The notes under the pieces were generated by a model. That model was not told where the DNA came from. It saw only the letters and a list, made by a program, of their open reading frames with translations, and searched no databases. Below are positions 23,929 through 41,233 of a stretch of 44,285 bases of DNA, piece after piece. The stretch covers positions 1 through 44,285 of the forward strand of contig MZNV01002731.1 of assembly GCA_002081555.1 (NCBI GenBank). The letters run 5' to 3'. The DNA comes from Protostelium mycophagum (taxonomy: Eukaryota; Evosea; Variosea; Protosteliida; Protosteliaceae). Position 1 is the first letter of the stretch, and the number at the start of each line of letters is the position of its first letter. The translations under genes were made by a program, and so were the position numbers.

Positions 23929-26420
23929 ATGACAGACGTAGAATCAACAGCCCCCATCTCTTCCGAGCACAACCTCGATGGTGGACAAGAAAATCAGGCC
24001 ACTATGCCTGAACCTCCTTCTCCAATTCAACCAGATGAGTCGTTCAGAGCTCAAGCAGAACAAAATGTAGACTCCCAAAATACACAAGAGTCGCAAGGAA
24101 ACACTCAAGATGTTTCTCAGGATGTATCTCAGGACGTATCTCAGGACGTATCTCAAGATGTTTCCCAAGAAGTATATGCAGACGAAATGAATGTCTCTCA
24201 AGATCAATCACACGACATTTCACACGATATGTCGCAAGAACATACTCAAGAACACTCCCAAGAACATTCACAAGATACGACACAAATGGCCAAATCTGTG
24301 CCGGTTCTTTTCAAAAAGAGAAAATTTGACCCAAAGAAGGAGGATAATGTCAATCAAAAGGTAGTTGTCAGACAATCTAAATCGGGTTCCAAAGCAGAGG
24401 TATGTCTTACACAATTTGATCCGCACATCTCATTGAGATGTAGAGAATGAATACCAGATCTCAGAGTCGTGTTGCAAGAGGTGAGCCCGCAAGGGTGAAA
24501 AGACACAATGAAGATGGTTCTTTATTCTTCACGGAAGGTGTCCGAGACCACGACGGTACATATCGATACGTTGGCAATCCTCGCTGAATTGATTACACAG
24601 ATCTCTATAGTGATGAAGAAGGAGGTGATCCAGAGACCGATGGTGCTTTCAAGCAGATACCTTTGGTAAGCACCGATATGGTACATATGGAGGGAGGATT
24701 ACATCCCGACAACCTCGGCCCGGAGGCGCCGAATAACCCCGTCATTTTGTCTCCTGATGGAACAATGCAGAAGCCCAAGAGGCAAAGAAAGTCCAAGAAA
24801 TCTCAAGTAGGACCACAATCAGATCTATAGACGTAAAATAACCGTTGCAGGTTCCTCCACCTCAGCTCATCTCTCAAGTAGATCCTGAAACAGGAATGGT
24901 TCAGGTGAGCTATTTTTGCCACGTCAGCACAAAGACTTCTCTGAGATGCCACAGGTCATCACCGAGATGGAAAACCCCAACAGAAAAGGTACTCGAGCGA
25001 GATTGCAGAGATGGACACTCGTACGTAATTTCCGTAGATTTCGATGAAAACTCACTGAAATCTCAGGACGAAGACGAGATCTTGTTGAAGTTGGTGCCAA
25101 ACACAAAGATCACACAAGAGAATCCTTACTTTTGGAGGAACATCGCAAAGGCTATTCCAGGAAAGACAATCAACCAATGCTTCCAGCACTGGAATCGTGT
25201 CCTCAACCCCGAAATTAAAAAGGGCCCGTGGAACCCAGGTGAGCGTCTACAATGATGACGTCATCTGACGAAGAAAAGAGGAGGAAGAGGAGCTTGTGAA
25301 CATTGTGAATAGCTTGAAGAGTGACCCAAGACATCTCTGGTCACGTGTCGCCTCCAAGACTCGTGGTAGAATTGATACACAGTGCAGATACCAGATGAAA
25401 CTCATCGAAAATTCTGCTGCAGTACGTATCCCATAATGACTTGTTAACTGAGACATCGCAGCACGAGTGGGAGGCACCTGAAGAGGATATCTTGATTTTC
25501 GTGGTGCGTAAAGAGATGGAGAAGAATGACGGAGTACCGCTCAACTGGATCGAAATAGCACACACTTTCAACACCCGAGTATGCCGTATGAATTCCAGGA
25601 ACACCCCCATACGTGCCGCAATGCACATAAAGCAGAGATATCAGGTACGATATCACGACGACTTCATCAATGACATGTGACAGATTCTGGTGGAGCAGAA
25701 CAGATTGTCTGTGGGACCACAGCAGTTCCCACCGAGAGCACAGATCGAGCCACCTCAACAGAGACAGACGAGACCTTACCCTCAGCCCATACAACAGAGC
25801 CCCAGGTAACCTTTTGATGTTGTCTCCCGCTGTACTAATCAATACAGGAATCAGCAGGTAGGAAATAAAGCCAATCCTCTACAAACCGATGACGTCATCA
25901 TTGTATGTACAGATACTGATGTATTTTTAGATCAGAGGGAACCTGCAATCATATGAGACACTTCCCACAGAAGAGTACGTGTACAGTGACATGGGCATGC
26001 AGATGCCATACAACACAGACGTGCAACACTCACAGAACAATGTACAACAAACAGAGGGAACTATGTTGGAGGGACTTATGCCTGAAGAAGAGGTGGAGGA
26101 GGAGATGGCTGCTGGACTCTTGGAACAGCTTGATGAACAACAACAGCAACATCACTTGCAAGACCAGAACGACCTTGTGAGTTTATCTCATTATGACGCG
26201 AGAAATCTCACTGTTTCAAACTACAACGCTAACCGATGTACAGAACAATCAATCTCAAGAACAAGTTAAGGTTAACCACAACGAAGAGGCCGAAGGACTC
26301 TTATCCCTCCAAGAGAATCAAGAGGGAGGTGAAGGAACTGACGAAAACTACGAAGAGATCCAGCAGGGTGAGATCGGTGAAGAAGAAGGCAAATACGAAG
26401 TGTCAGCCGACAACATCTAA
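23929..26420 (+). CDS. Myb/SANT-repeat nuclear protein with Q-rich flanks
   Basis: About 12 exons. The N-terminal region has five tandem QDVS units (about 24106-24168) followed by QEHSQEHSQD-type repeats, so it is low-complexity and Gln/Asp/Ser-rich. A basic stretch (FKKRKFDPKK) looks like a nuclear localisation signal. The central region has Myb-type repeats: DEDEILLKLV to WRNIAKAIPGKTINQCFQHW, then KKGPWNP, EEEEELVNIVNSL to LWSRVASKTRGRIDTQCRYQ, and a degenerate third EWEAPEEDILIFVV to WIEIAHTFN. The C-terminus is Q/E-rich (EQLDEQQQQHH), ending EVSADNI. Spacing and tryptophans resemble DNA-binding Myb repeats (SNAPC4/Bas1 class) more than chromatin SANT domains. Likely a transcription factor, by inference. 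Confidence 0.85.
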
Positions 26421-26430
26421 ACAAGGTCAT

Positions 26431-26436
26431 AATAAA
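26431..26436 (+). terminator. Poly(A) signal of the Myb-like gene
   Basis: AATAAA lies 10 nt after the TAA at 26418-26420, implying a very short 3' UTR. Confidence 0.6.
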
Positions 26437-26439
26437 AGT

Positions 26440-28115
<1,676 letters not shown>

Positions 28116-28449
28116 AAAAATGTATTTAAATCTATTTTATTATTTATCATGATAATTTGTTGAGTTACTGTTATCTTATCACTCTGGTATTCTATGGAAG
28201 TGTTTAACTGTAAAATTCCTGAAGATGAGCTGTCTAAGATATCTACTTTTTGTTTGCTGCACAAGTCAATGAGAGTCCTCATTCTTCTGTGTAATGTTCG
28301 TGGTGATGTACAAAAATAAAGAGGGTACCGCGGGGGTTGCACTGGAAAAACGGGAACGTCAGCTGACGCAAGCCAAGACGTTTTTTCCGCGTCATCAGAT
28401 TGTTACGGAGAGGATTTCTGCCATCATTCAGACACAAACACCCAGAAAC
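28116..28449. other. Spacer between Ub-AN1 and the GST start
   Basis: A/T-rich 3' UTR of the ubiquitin gene, then the GST promoter/5' leader. From 28294 an upstream ATG is in frame with the GST and would add a 52-residue basic extension that could be a mitochondrial targeting form; the ATG at 28450 fits the family start better. Confidence 0.45.
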
Positions 28450-29224
28450 ATGAGCAACAAGATCCAATTATTCTCTCTCGCAACACCCAATGGGCAGAAG
28501 GTCGCCATCGCTTTAGAGGAGATGGGCCTCGAATATGACGCACACACCGTCAACATCACTAAGAACGAACAATTCAAGCCCGAGTTCTTGAAGGTAACTG
28601 GTCAGAGATTGAAACATTTGTCTAATCATCATCAGGTCAGCCCCAACAACAAGATCCCTGCCATCACCGATCCTAACGGACCAAACGGTCAGTCTATTGA
28701 CCTCTTTGAGTCTGGTGCCATCCTCCTCTATCTGGCTGAGAAGACCGGCAAGTTCTTGCCTTCAGACCCATACAAGAGAGCCAAGACAATCCAATGGCTC
28801 TTTTTCCAAATGGGAGGTGTTGGACCCATGTTTGGTGTGTACTCACAACATTACATACAAAGCTGATCATCCGAAGGACAGCTTGGACACTTCTACAAGT
28901 ACGCTCCTGAGAAGATTCCTTACGCCATTGAAAGATACACCAAGGAAGTGCAGAGAATTCTTGGTGTTATAGACAAACAGCTCTCCGAGAATGAGGTATG
29001 TCATGATCGTCCCTCTCGTGTTCTAAACTGTGCAGTATCTCGCTGGAGATGAATACACCATCGCGGATATGGCAACATTCCCCTGGGTGAACTGCTTGGA
29101 GTACGGATACAAGGCCACCGAACATGTTGGCCTCTCCAACTTCAAGAACGTCACTGCATGGTTGGAGAAATGTAATGCCAGACCAGCAGTCCAAAAAGGA
29201 AGCAAGGTGACACCATTCAACTGA
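28450..29224 (+). CDS. Glutathione S-transferase, Ure2p/nu-class (YfcG/YghU-like), 216 aa
   Basis: Exons 28450-28593, 28636-28834, 28877-28995 and 29036-29224 sum exactly to 217 codons. The thioredoxin-fold domain has ATPNGQKVAIALEEMGLEYD, then NNKIPAITDPNG and IDLFESGAILLYLAEKTGKF. The helical domain has ERYTKEVQRILGVIDKQL, YLAGDEYTIADMATFPWV and WLEKCNARPAVQKG. The T-x-N-G-x-K signature and the ESGAIL glutathione gamma-Glu site match nu-class enzymes, which act as glutathione-disulfide reductases. All key residues are present. An in-frame upstream ATG at 28294 would add about 52 residues. Confidence 0.93.
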
Positions 29225-29252
29225 ATGACGAAACCAACATCCAAGATCTGAA

Positions 29253-29258
29253 AATAAA
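29253..29258 (+). terminator. Poly(A) signal of the GST gene
   Basis: AATAAA lies 28 nt after the stop, in the context AAAATAAATAATG. Confidence 0.6.
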
Positions 29259-29527
29259 TAATGAACAAAAAATACGTGCTTTTTAATGACCCAACTCATC
29301 GAAATATATACACAACAGGCTGTTTGCATGAATCAATTAGTATTTCTCGTGTGATTGTTCTTCACAAGTTGTAGATATACCCATCCTTGTACTCCAGAGT
29401 CTACAGACAAAGTTCTAAAAATAAAGCATCCCAAATTTTTATATCATGAGATTGTGCAGTACCATCACTCATGAATGAATAGTTTGCATGCAAATGGTCT
29501 AAGAGAATCAACACGTACAAATCACGT
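29259..29527. other. Spacer between GST and monooxygenase 3' ends
   Basis: About 270 bp between converging genes, A/T-rich; nothing else seen. Confidence 0.5.
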
Positions 29528-32722
<3,195 letters not shown>

Positions 32723-33383
32723 CTGTTCTCATGACAGAGTTAAAATGGCAGAGTTAGAGAGTCGGAAACTGCGGAATGTTCCTCGTGGACAATCGATTGA
32801 GGATGACGTTATCGGATGTTCGGGGATGTCGCACCACATGTGTCTGATACATTTTGTTATGATCTACAATTTTCGTGATGATGAAAAACAATAGTATGGA
32901 GGATGTTAAATATTCATTCAAATCTTTCCATGACCAAGTTTGATTTTGTTTTGCCTATTTTTGGTTCACTTCCAACTCTCCGACATGGGTACATATCTAA
33001 ATACCGCTTCACGTGCGGTACAGACAGTAAAATGCTCAACAGGGTTATCAACAAATATTAAGAAACTTCATCGTTGTTTTCGTGTACATGTCGACATGCT
33101 AATGGATCAGACCACAAAACCAACAACGAAGTCAAGACTCCAAACATCACATAATCAAACCCCACCAAGAAGAACCATATTACACAGCATCTCAGGAACA
33201 CGGATGTTTATCACTTGGCTGTGCTAAAGGACATTTCAAGATTGTGATATGGATATCCTTGTTCTGATTGGAAATCATTGGATCCTTCATCTTTCATTTT
33301 CTTTGATCCCTGGTGTGTTTGTGCATGGCTGCTCTTGTGTTGTAGACAAAACTAATAATTTATTTTTCGGGTGATGCGAGATA
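32723..33383. other. Divergent spacer, monooxygenase and CCCH-exonuclease genes
   Basis: About 660 bp. A 95-codon plus-strand frame (32940-33227) has no recognisable content. A small palindrome ACCGCTTCACGTGCGGT lies near 33003. It presumably contains two promoters. Confidence 0.4.
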
Positions 33384-35583
33384 ATGGAAAAGCAACAACC
33401 CACAAACGTTGTTCAGACGAACAAAAGAAATACCGCTCGTTCACACATTGATCATCAGAAAAAAAGACCGGTATACCAGCTCCATTTTGATGATTCTGAT
33501 AAAGTAGAGATGCACCTACTTTGCTGCAGGAAGATGTAACAAGGATCCTTGTCGTTTTTCACATGATGTTGATGCCAAAGAGACGCAGTCGTCCAAACCA
33601 AAAGTCGTCACAGTGAAGACAAAGCCAAAGAATGTCGAGATGACAACAACGGAGATGAAGATTGATCAAAAGATCACGTGAGACCGGCGACCATAAATGT
33701 AGCATCGACTTACAATATGATTAGGAATCCAGAACTGCCGAGACACAATGATTTTATTCGTGTGACTTCCAAAACAGGGCCTCTTGAAGATGGAGATCTA
33801 AGAAGACTCATCCCACGAGATGATTATGTCATTTTCAGACATAAAACCAGTAAAAAAGAGGTGAGCTTCAAGTGACATCTTCAACTTACATGTACAGTGT
33901 GTAAGACTCATCTTTCAAGATCAGACAAAGGTGCTCTTAATCCTTCAATTTTATTTCCTCTTCAGAATGATCAAAAATCTCATCATATAAAAATTCAAGA
34001 TCACAGCTCGAGGAAGTCCTCCAATTATTTCTGCCAGAGATAAAACAATCTCGACACAATATCTCGCAGGTCAGCTCATTTATTGACACTCTATAAAGGT
34101 GTAAACATTACTCTAGGTTAAATTCACCAAGAAATTTGGAAAGAACGAATACAAATTTGAGTTTAGTGAACATAATCTGTCGCCATTGTATCATATGACC
34201 AAAGATGAGATGATGAGGTTACCTCAAGGATCCTTTCCGGGAAAAATAACAGTGAATTATTCTGGTGATCTACAACGCAAAATTCTGAGAAAATTCAGGT
34301 AGTAGATAGATGGTCTACAATGGAGGAGGTGGAGAGAAGTGTAGATCTTTTATCTAGAAAAAATGCAGAAAATTCAGATTTAGTCTTGGTAATTATTCGG
34401 AATTTTCAGTTAGTTGTAGATTGACGAAAATATTAATATATTTGTAATTTATGATATACAGGGAATGGATATAGAGTGGCGGCCGAATTTCATCAGAGGC
34501 ATGCCCGAGAATTTGGTCTCAGCGCTGCAATTATGCAACGGTACAGATACGGTGATATTCCGACTGTTGGATTTGGTTGCTATGGAGAGGGAAAGACAGA
34601 TTGCAGCAGGTGAATTTTCTTTGAAGAAAGATGCACTCATGATGGTTTTTTTTTCACCAAATGTTCTAACAGCATCCCTTCACCCGTCTACAACGACCTG
34701 ACAATAAGACAGGTGCCAAACTACCGAGATATCTCGAAAGATATGAAGGTCACATGACGTCATCATTTTTGAAAACGCGCGGAACCGCCCCCTTCCAACT
34801 CCCCCAGTGTTTAATTGACCTTTTAGAGAGTCCAAAAATACTCAAGACGGGTGTCGCACTGTCCCAAGACGCCGAGAAGGTCATCTCATTTTCCCGCCAA
34901 AAGATTTGACTCGTTGTAGATGTGGAGAGATTTCAGGGTGAGGGTGAGAGGGGTCAAAGATATCGCGGATATTTCGGTGGTTTCCAGATTTTCAAAGCCG
35001 AGCCTGCAGTTTCTTTCCGCCATTTTACTCAATTTTCGGCCGGAAAAGTCCAAGTCCTCACAACTTTGCAACTGGGAACGGCCCGTCACACCGAAGCAGT
35101 TGATGTACGCCGCGACAGATGCTTATTGCAGTTTAGAAGTCTACAGGCGTGTCTCTCAGGTAGTACCACGCATCATGATCATCTGATGACGTCACCAGAT
35201 GCCATACGAGGGGATCCTCAACAAGATCGCAGGGACAGAGTTAGCTCTTAAAAAACAGCCCAGCAAAACAGCAGATAAGCAGGAGGTACGAAAGCAATAA
35301 AGAGTTTGAAAGATCTTTCTGTTTATGTTGTTGATTCTTGTACATTATGACCACGTGATGGGTATCGCAAGCATCATGTGGTGAATCTCATGAGATCACA
35401 TTGGCATTCTCTAAAACTGTCATGTTCCTTGAGATCAACTCTAAAAGTTCGTGATAACCTTCGCTGCGACAGGATCAGCTGATGCGCAAGTCTTCCAAGG
35501 CAACGACACTCACCAAGACTGCGAAGACAAGAGCTTTTGGTAAGGCTTCCACAGCTGAACATTCTCTTGCAAGATGGACATGA
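33384..35583 (+). CDS. CCCH zinc finger fused to WRN-like DEDDy 3'-5' exonuclease
   Basis: About 12 exons. The first is 33384-33470; a splice to 33508 creates a CCCH finger (C-x7-C-x4-C-x3-H: CTYFAAGRC, NKDPC, RFSH), an RNA-binding motif. After a linker (DDYVIFRHKTSKKE, then SQLEEVLQLFLPEIKQSRHN) comes the exonuclease: LGMDIEWRPNF (ExoI, D and E), ALQLCNGTDTVIFRLLDL, CLIDLLESPKILKTGVALSQDAEK (ExoII), the segment WRDFRVRVRGVKDIADIS, and NWERPVTPKQLMYAATDAYCSLEVY (ExoIII, Y-x3-D). All four DEDDy acidic residues appear present. A basic Ser/Thr-rich tail ends the protein. Its last exon, 35473-35583, overlaps the RIC1 last coding exon on the opposite strand by 74 bp. A role in RNA trimming is plausible by inference. 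Confidence 0.82.
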
Positions 35584-38500
35584 TGCTAGGAACATCCATC
35601 AGAATGGAGGCCAAGATGAGAGCCCATTCTGCACATCCTGACAGCAACATCTCCGTGAAGAGGAATCTGTTGACATCAGAAGATTGTCGACAAGTCCGTG
35701 TCGACATGAACACCCACCTGAGAGACTCTATCGGGTCTTCAGGTACACTGTCCTCCCCTCCCGGAGTCATGACAGGGGACATCATTTTCGAGGAAAATTC
35801 TGGCGGGTCCGTTGTTTTTGGGTAGGGGACATTGAATTGTATGTGAACCATCGCAAGAGCTGTATCTAAATTTTCCAAGCTGGCCGCCCTTCGCCTGCGA
35901 ACTTTCAACGAAATTTCTCGGATATGAAATTTCACTCACTTTTCTCGTGTCAGCCAGGTGCGGAGGTCGCGCTCTACACGCCTGGAAAAATACAATAATT
36001 GTTTTATCTTCTGTTGATACAACAATTTCCTCGCGTATCTGGACAACAGTAATTCTTGTAGGTAATATTCTTGGTCATCCTGAGTAATTTCAGTCCTCTA
36101 CAACTGTTTCTACAACGGGACAGAAAAGATTGACTTACCGGTGTGATTCCGGCCTCCGCATTCGCTTTGCCTCTGGAAAAATCAAAGACTTGAAAATATT
36201 TGTACAAAAATTTAAAAATGTAAAAAAAATTGTACTCACTCTTCTGTCTGCGGAATTTCTGCCCATAAATCTGAAGAATTTTCAGTGAATTGTCATGAGT
36301 TTCAACGAAATTTCACCTTCAGATGGCTGTAAGAAGCGCATGAGTTCGCTGACCAGCTCTAAATCGTCGACATTGAGACTTTCCTCCAACAGTTTGAGAC
36401 CACACAACCTTGACTCCCGATGCCCTGAAATTTCCGTGAGATTTCAGAATCCTCGAAGTCTCCAAGAAAGTTCGAAGAAAATTCTGACCTTCTATGTATT
36501 GAAGAATTCTGAGGTAAGAGGCGGCCATCACGAGATTTTGATCCGCGATACATTGCTGAGAATTTTCAACGAAATTTCATGGGACATCGAAAATTCGAGG
36601 AAAATTACCCCGAACAGAATTTTCGGGGAACCCACAATGGAGAATAATTGCTTCCAAATTGCGGGGTCCGTTTTTCTTGCACATCTATTGTAAATTTTAG
36701 TTTTATTTTTCAAAATCAATTGGTGAAGACGGTCATTTCCAAGAATTTTCCACGAAATTTAATTGAAATTTCACCTCGCAACCACTTCTGGATAGTGTGG
36801 AAAGCGACTTAAGAATGCGACAACCCGTTTCAAATCCTCCGTTGTAGTGAGCCGAACATGGTCCACTTTTTCGTCCTGATTTTTCCGTCAAATTTCTTGG
36901 AAATTTCCGTGAAATTACTCACATCGAGTGTCTCGTGCAGAAGTAATTCCAGAGAATGCGAGAAATGCGGGATGGTCGAAAAGTTGATCGCGATTTCAAA
37001 TGCTTTCTCTTCATCATTCTTAGAGATGAGATGTCTCAAAATAGAATGCAAGAAGGGGTGTATCTACAACGAGTCAGCTGAGTACCGGGAGGTCACGGTA
37101 ACCACCGAGGACACGAATGTTTGCGACGTGGAAAATATACCTTGATTTTGAGGTCGAAATTTGGGTGTTCAGTTCCAAAAGAATAATCGACATACTGCGT
37201 GAGACCCACAATAATACCCAATTCTGATAAGAATCCTTGAAATTTCTCAGAACTTTCGATGAAAATTCGATTACGTACCGATGGGGTATACTTCGAGGTC
37301 GAACTCGAGGGAGGTGTCTCTGTTCATGATTTTTGTAGACTGTACATTCATAGACTCCAGCTGTGTCGACACGAATGGAAACCAGACTTGCAGACCTTGA
37401 AATTTCAGGGAAATTTCAGTTTATAAGTCGACGAAAATCTCACGGATTTCCCTCGAGATTTCGTGGAAAACTCACCTAGTGCACCGTAGGCCCACAAGGT
37501 GTTACCCAACCCTTTGTTGCCGTTATGTGGCTGTGCGCTGTCCGATATCCAAAACTGCTCCACGTGCGGTGACAGTGCGAGCTGACTGTTGTCACCCATA
37601 TCAGAGAGGACGAGTGTGCCTGAGCTTTGAAGCACAAGTCCTCGGGCGGCGCTGATTCCAGTCAGATTTATTTTAAACAGAAAATTCAAGATAAATAAAT
37701 TAAATTTCTCAAAAAAATAAACCTGATGGACTTGGACTCAACAGAAGGGAGTAAGGTGAAGGATAACGGGGACGATATGATGGATGTTGCCATGGATACT
37801 TGATTCGTCAGAGTCAATTGAATGGAACTCATCTCTGTGATAGTTCAGTGACTATCTCTTTCAAATTGTTGTCATGATTGGCGAATACATTTTGGCGGGA
37901 ATCTTCGGATTTGAAATTCGAACTCACTGTCGGTACTGTCGTATGTTGGCTTTATGCTGTATTCATAGAAGAACGAGTGTGATGTGAAGACAATCAAATA
38001 GCAGTCGTTACAGTCCATAAATAACGGTACTCTTCCCAACGGAAGTGGAAATCTACAACGATGTAAACCGACTCGTTGTAGATCGTCGACATATCGGAAT
38101 GGGACCTACTTGAGGAGGAGGGAGGAAGCGTCCAGATGTGACTTTGGATAAAATAACAATTCGTATTGAGCTTTCTGATCTTTTTGGACCCTGACCATAA
38201 TCATTTGTCGACATTATTGAACAAGAGCATCACAAAGCTTATGTACAGCTGTATAATGTCGACAATAATGGAAACCTACGTCGACAGACTGGCAATGATA
38301 ACCACATGTTTGTACCAAGACAGACATGCGCATTGTATACTCCTCTCCTGATCCCTGTCTCCAAATATCTTCCAACGCTTGGATATGTCGTTGTAGAGGG
38401 TCAATCCCCTCTCCCCCGCCACCGCGATTTGCGTCCCCTCCCTGTTCATCTCCACCTTCTACAACGAAATGATTCAGTAAATGCCAAAAATTCTAATCAT

Positions 38501-41233
38501 ATACGTAAAATAAAATCCAATTGTAGACGGAGATTCCAGTGCAGTGATTTAATAAAAGTACCGTGAGTATTACCTTTATGGGCCAGTTGTCCAGTAGATA
38601 TGTGGATGGGATCTGGAGATGTCTCCATCTGATATCGTCCAGCTCCTTCCCTTTATAACTGAGTAATAATAACCTGTCCTCCCCCACTAACATAATCCTC
38701 TCACATCCGTTCTGCACAAATCAAATTAAATTGGACCACATTAACACAAAAAGAATTTGAATGATTTCGAAATAAAATCTTTCAATGTAGAATCATGATA
38801 CAAATTTTCGCGGGTTCTTAACGAGAAGATCACGGTAGTAAACGTCAGATGGTCTTACCAATGTTGTGCTTGTCGAGAGGCTCTTCACGAATGAAAATTG
38901 CATTAGAGTGTTCTGTCTACAACCTGCCACGATCAGGTGATATCCCCCCGGTCCCCAGCACTACAACATGTCAGTGATTCTATTTTTGGAAATAAAGATC
39001 TGTTGTAGATCTCGTTGCGTAACATCGCACTTCTAACAAAATAAAAGGAATTACATTTTATAACACAAAAGCCAACTGAATTGGAGCCAGAACGATAAAT
39101 TTAAAATTTGAAATCTCACCAGTGAGCGCAAGCCGTCACGTAACGGTTCTTTATGGTTTAAGCTTGAAAAGTTTGTATAAGAGTTGGCGAGGTTCACATT
39201 GATCTTACTTGATCTCGCACCTATTACCATGTCATTACGACATCATGACTGTCATTACGACATTACAACTGTCATTAATGACATGGATTCTCTTGGATTT
39301 CAAAAAACAAATTCATTACACGTACCTTCTAATTGTGGAATAGTACACATCAATCTACAACCGTACAAGGACCAGACACTGAGACCTGAATACTATTAAC
39401 CCTCTATAAAATCGAATTATTTTTTTGTAAAAATTTCTTCGTAATTACATTCGAAATAGATTTAAAAGATAGTTTCACGAATTAATATATTTAGATATCA
39501 CCTCTCTTCTCCCAACCCACAGCGAGGCAAGAATAATCTGGTGTCCATTGTAGACAGCTCACTCCTAACTTATTCAGAAAATACGATCTCCTCGGTAAGG
39601 ATTCCGTTTACTTCCGAGGCTTGGAAAAATTTTGAAGAATTCATCTCAAAATTTAAAAAAAATTTGGAAAAACAATAAACTTAAAAAAATTTGGAAAAAT
39701 AATAAATTTAAAAAAATTTAAAAAGATTAGGAAAAATGATAAAGTTAAAATAAAATAAAATCGGAAAAATACCTCCAGTGTATTCGTCGTTTATGCCCCA
39801 AGGAACTAGCGTGAACGTTCTCGTGTATTTAATCCCAACTAAATGAAATATATGTATCTCTCCGCTGTACACGTCATCATTACGTACATCTACAATGACT
39901 GAAACAATAAATTACTTTGTACAGCCGATTGCGGCGAGGTGGTGTTTTGCGTTAAGAGACAGGCTATTAGCACCAGAAATCCCAAAAGAATATCCTCTTA
40001 AATTTCCAAGAGGCTATTTTTAGCATCAGAATCTTCCGTAAAATCTCTCGGAGATCTACCTTTCCGGTCCTCTGCAGTACACCGGCAGAACCGTTGTCCA
40101 TGACGATGCCCAATAAATTGAGCTCGGGAGAGTATTCCATGAACGAGGCGGGGGAGGGTGGGGGGATTAGGGGTGGTTGTGGTTGTAGACTGGTACTTGA
40201 AGCGGACCTCACAATCCTGCCCACGTTTTTTTCAAGTGTTGGGGAACTCCGTGAAGTTTCTGCGGGGATAAAGCTGAGATATCTCAGACGAATGTCATCA
40301 GAAAAAATGATGAAAAATTCCATTCAACATTTTTGTTGTATTTTCTGATGCATTACAGACCATATCACGATTGTAAATGTCGTTGTAGATGAGATTAAAA
40401 ATTATAAAATGACATGAAAAACGACCTGAATTGTAAAAGTCTCAAATCGACCATCTCGACAGATTCTCCTAACCATGTAAAACGAATTAAAAAACCTTCC
40501 GTTGTCCCCACTATGATTTCGTCCTGAAATTTTATTCGACTTTTCTTTGAATAAGATTTATAAAAATATTCGAAATTTAAATTGAATTTTCTGCTGAAAA
40601 ATAATATTTCAACACCACGGCCGAGATGTAATCATCTGGCATGATTTTCCAACAAGAGGTACAAATGAGCTTGTGTTATGAGAACATGTGAAGGATGATC
40701 TCAGGTGGAACTCACGTCAAAAGTAGTCATACAAGCCGCTTTCAGGAAATGTGAGCTCTTTAACTCGACCCTCACGGTTTTCGTGCTGGATAAATGTATA
40801 AAGTGATGTTCTGTGTTAAAATTGAAATAGCTGAGGTCATCACTGGTCTTTGTTACCCCGTAGATCTGCACGAGTCCTCTTGATGTCTGAACGGATGAAT
40901 AATTTCAGATCATTCAGAAGACAGCTCACGATAACGGCCAAGAGAGTGGAATTGTGATTCCATAACATCTGGACGAAATGTCCATCTATCTCTACGCTGC
41001 TCTGGCTCTTTTCACAAAAACCCAACAGAGCACGATTCTATGGTGGATTTAATTTATGATCAGAGATGAATGGAAATGTCGCGACATATTACCTGGCCTG
41101 CAGACCATATATAGAGTTGAGATTTTGAAACAGAGGCCAAAAATTCACCAATGTGATCGAATAGAACCTGTTCTATCTCTTGTGTCGCTGATCCACTACT
41201 GAGCGTGCACGGCCATCCCATACAGAAATACAT
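35510..41233 (-). CDS. ric1: RIC1, WD40 subunit of the RIC1-RGP1 Rab6-type GEF
   Basis: RIC1-RGP1 activates Rab6/Ypt6 at the Golgi for retrograde transport. The start at 41233 is MYFCMGWPCTLSSG, matching the family's conserved MYF..GWP beginning. The N-terminal WD40-like part includes SVSKSQLYIWSAGQ, DGHFVQMLWNHNSTLLAVI, VSCLQWTPDYSCLAVGWEKRG, ERIMLVGEDRLLLLSYKGKE and HLQIPSTYLLDNWPIK, the typical RIC1 order. The C-terminal RIC1 helical domain includes ILRHLISKNDEEKAFEIAIN, SHSLELLLHETLDV, VVAFLSRFPHYPEVVARC, YLRILQYIEG and WALILASILMDVPSIMS. More than 20 exons, so coordinates are an outer span. Stop at 35510-35512, inside the antisense exonuclease exon. It lies just downstream of a TBC RabGAP gene on the same strand. 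Confidence 0.9.

Noticed and set aside
24106-24300. QDVS/QEHS repeats considered as a mini-satellite or silk-like gene
   Set aside because: They lie in frame inside the N-terminus of the Myb-like gene and are ordinary low-complexity coding repeats.
32940-33227. 95-codon frame in the monooxygenase spacer
   Set aside because: Composition unlike the genes here and no recognisable motif; probably chance.
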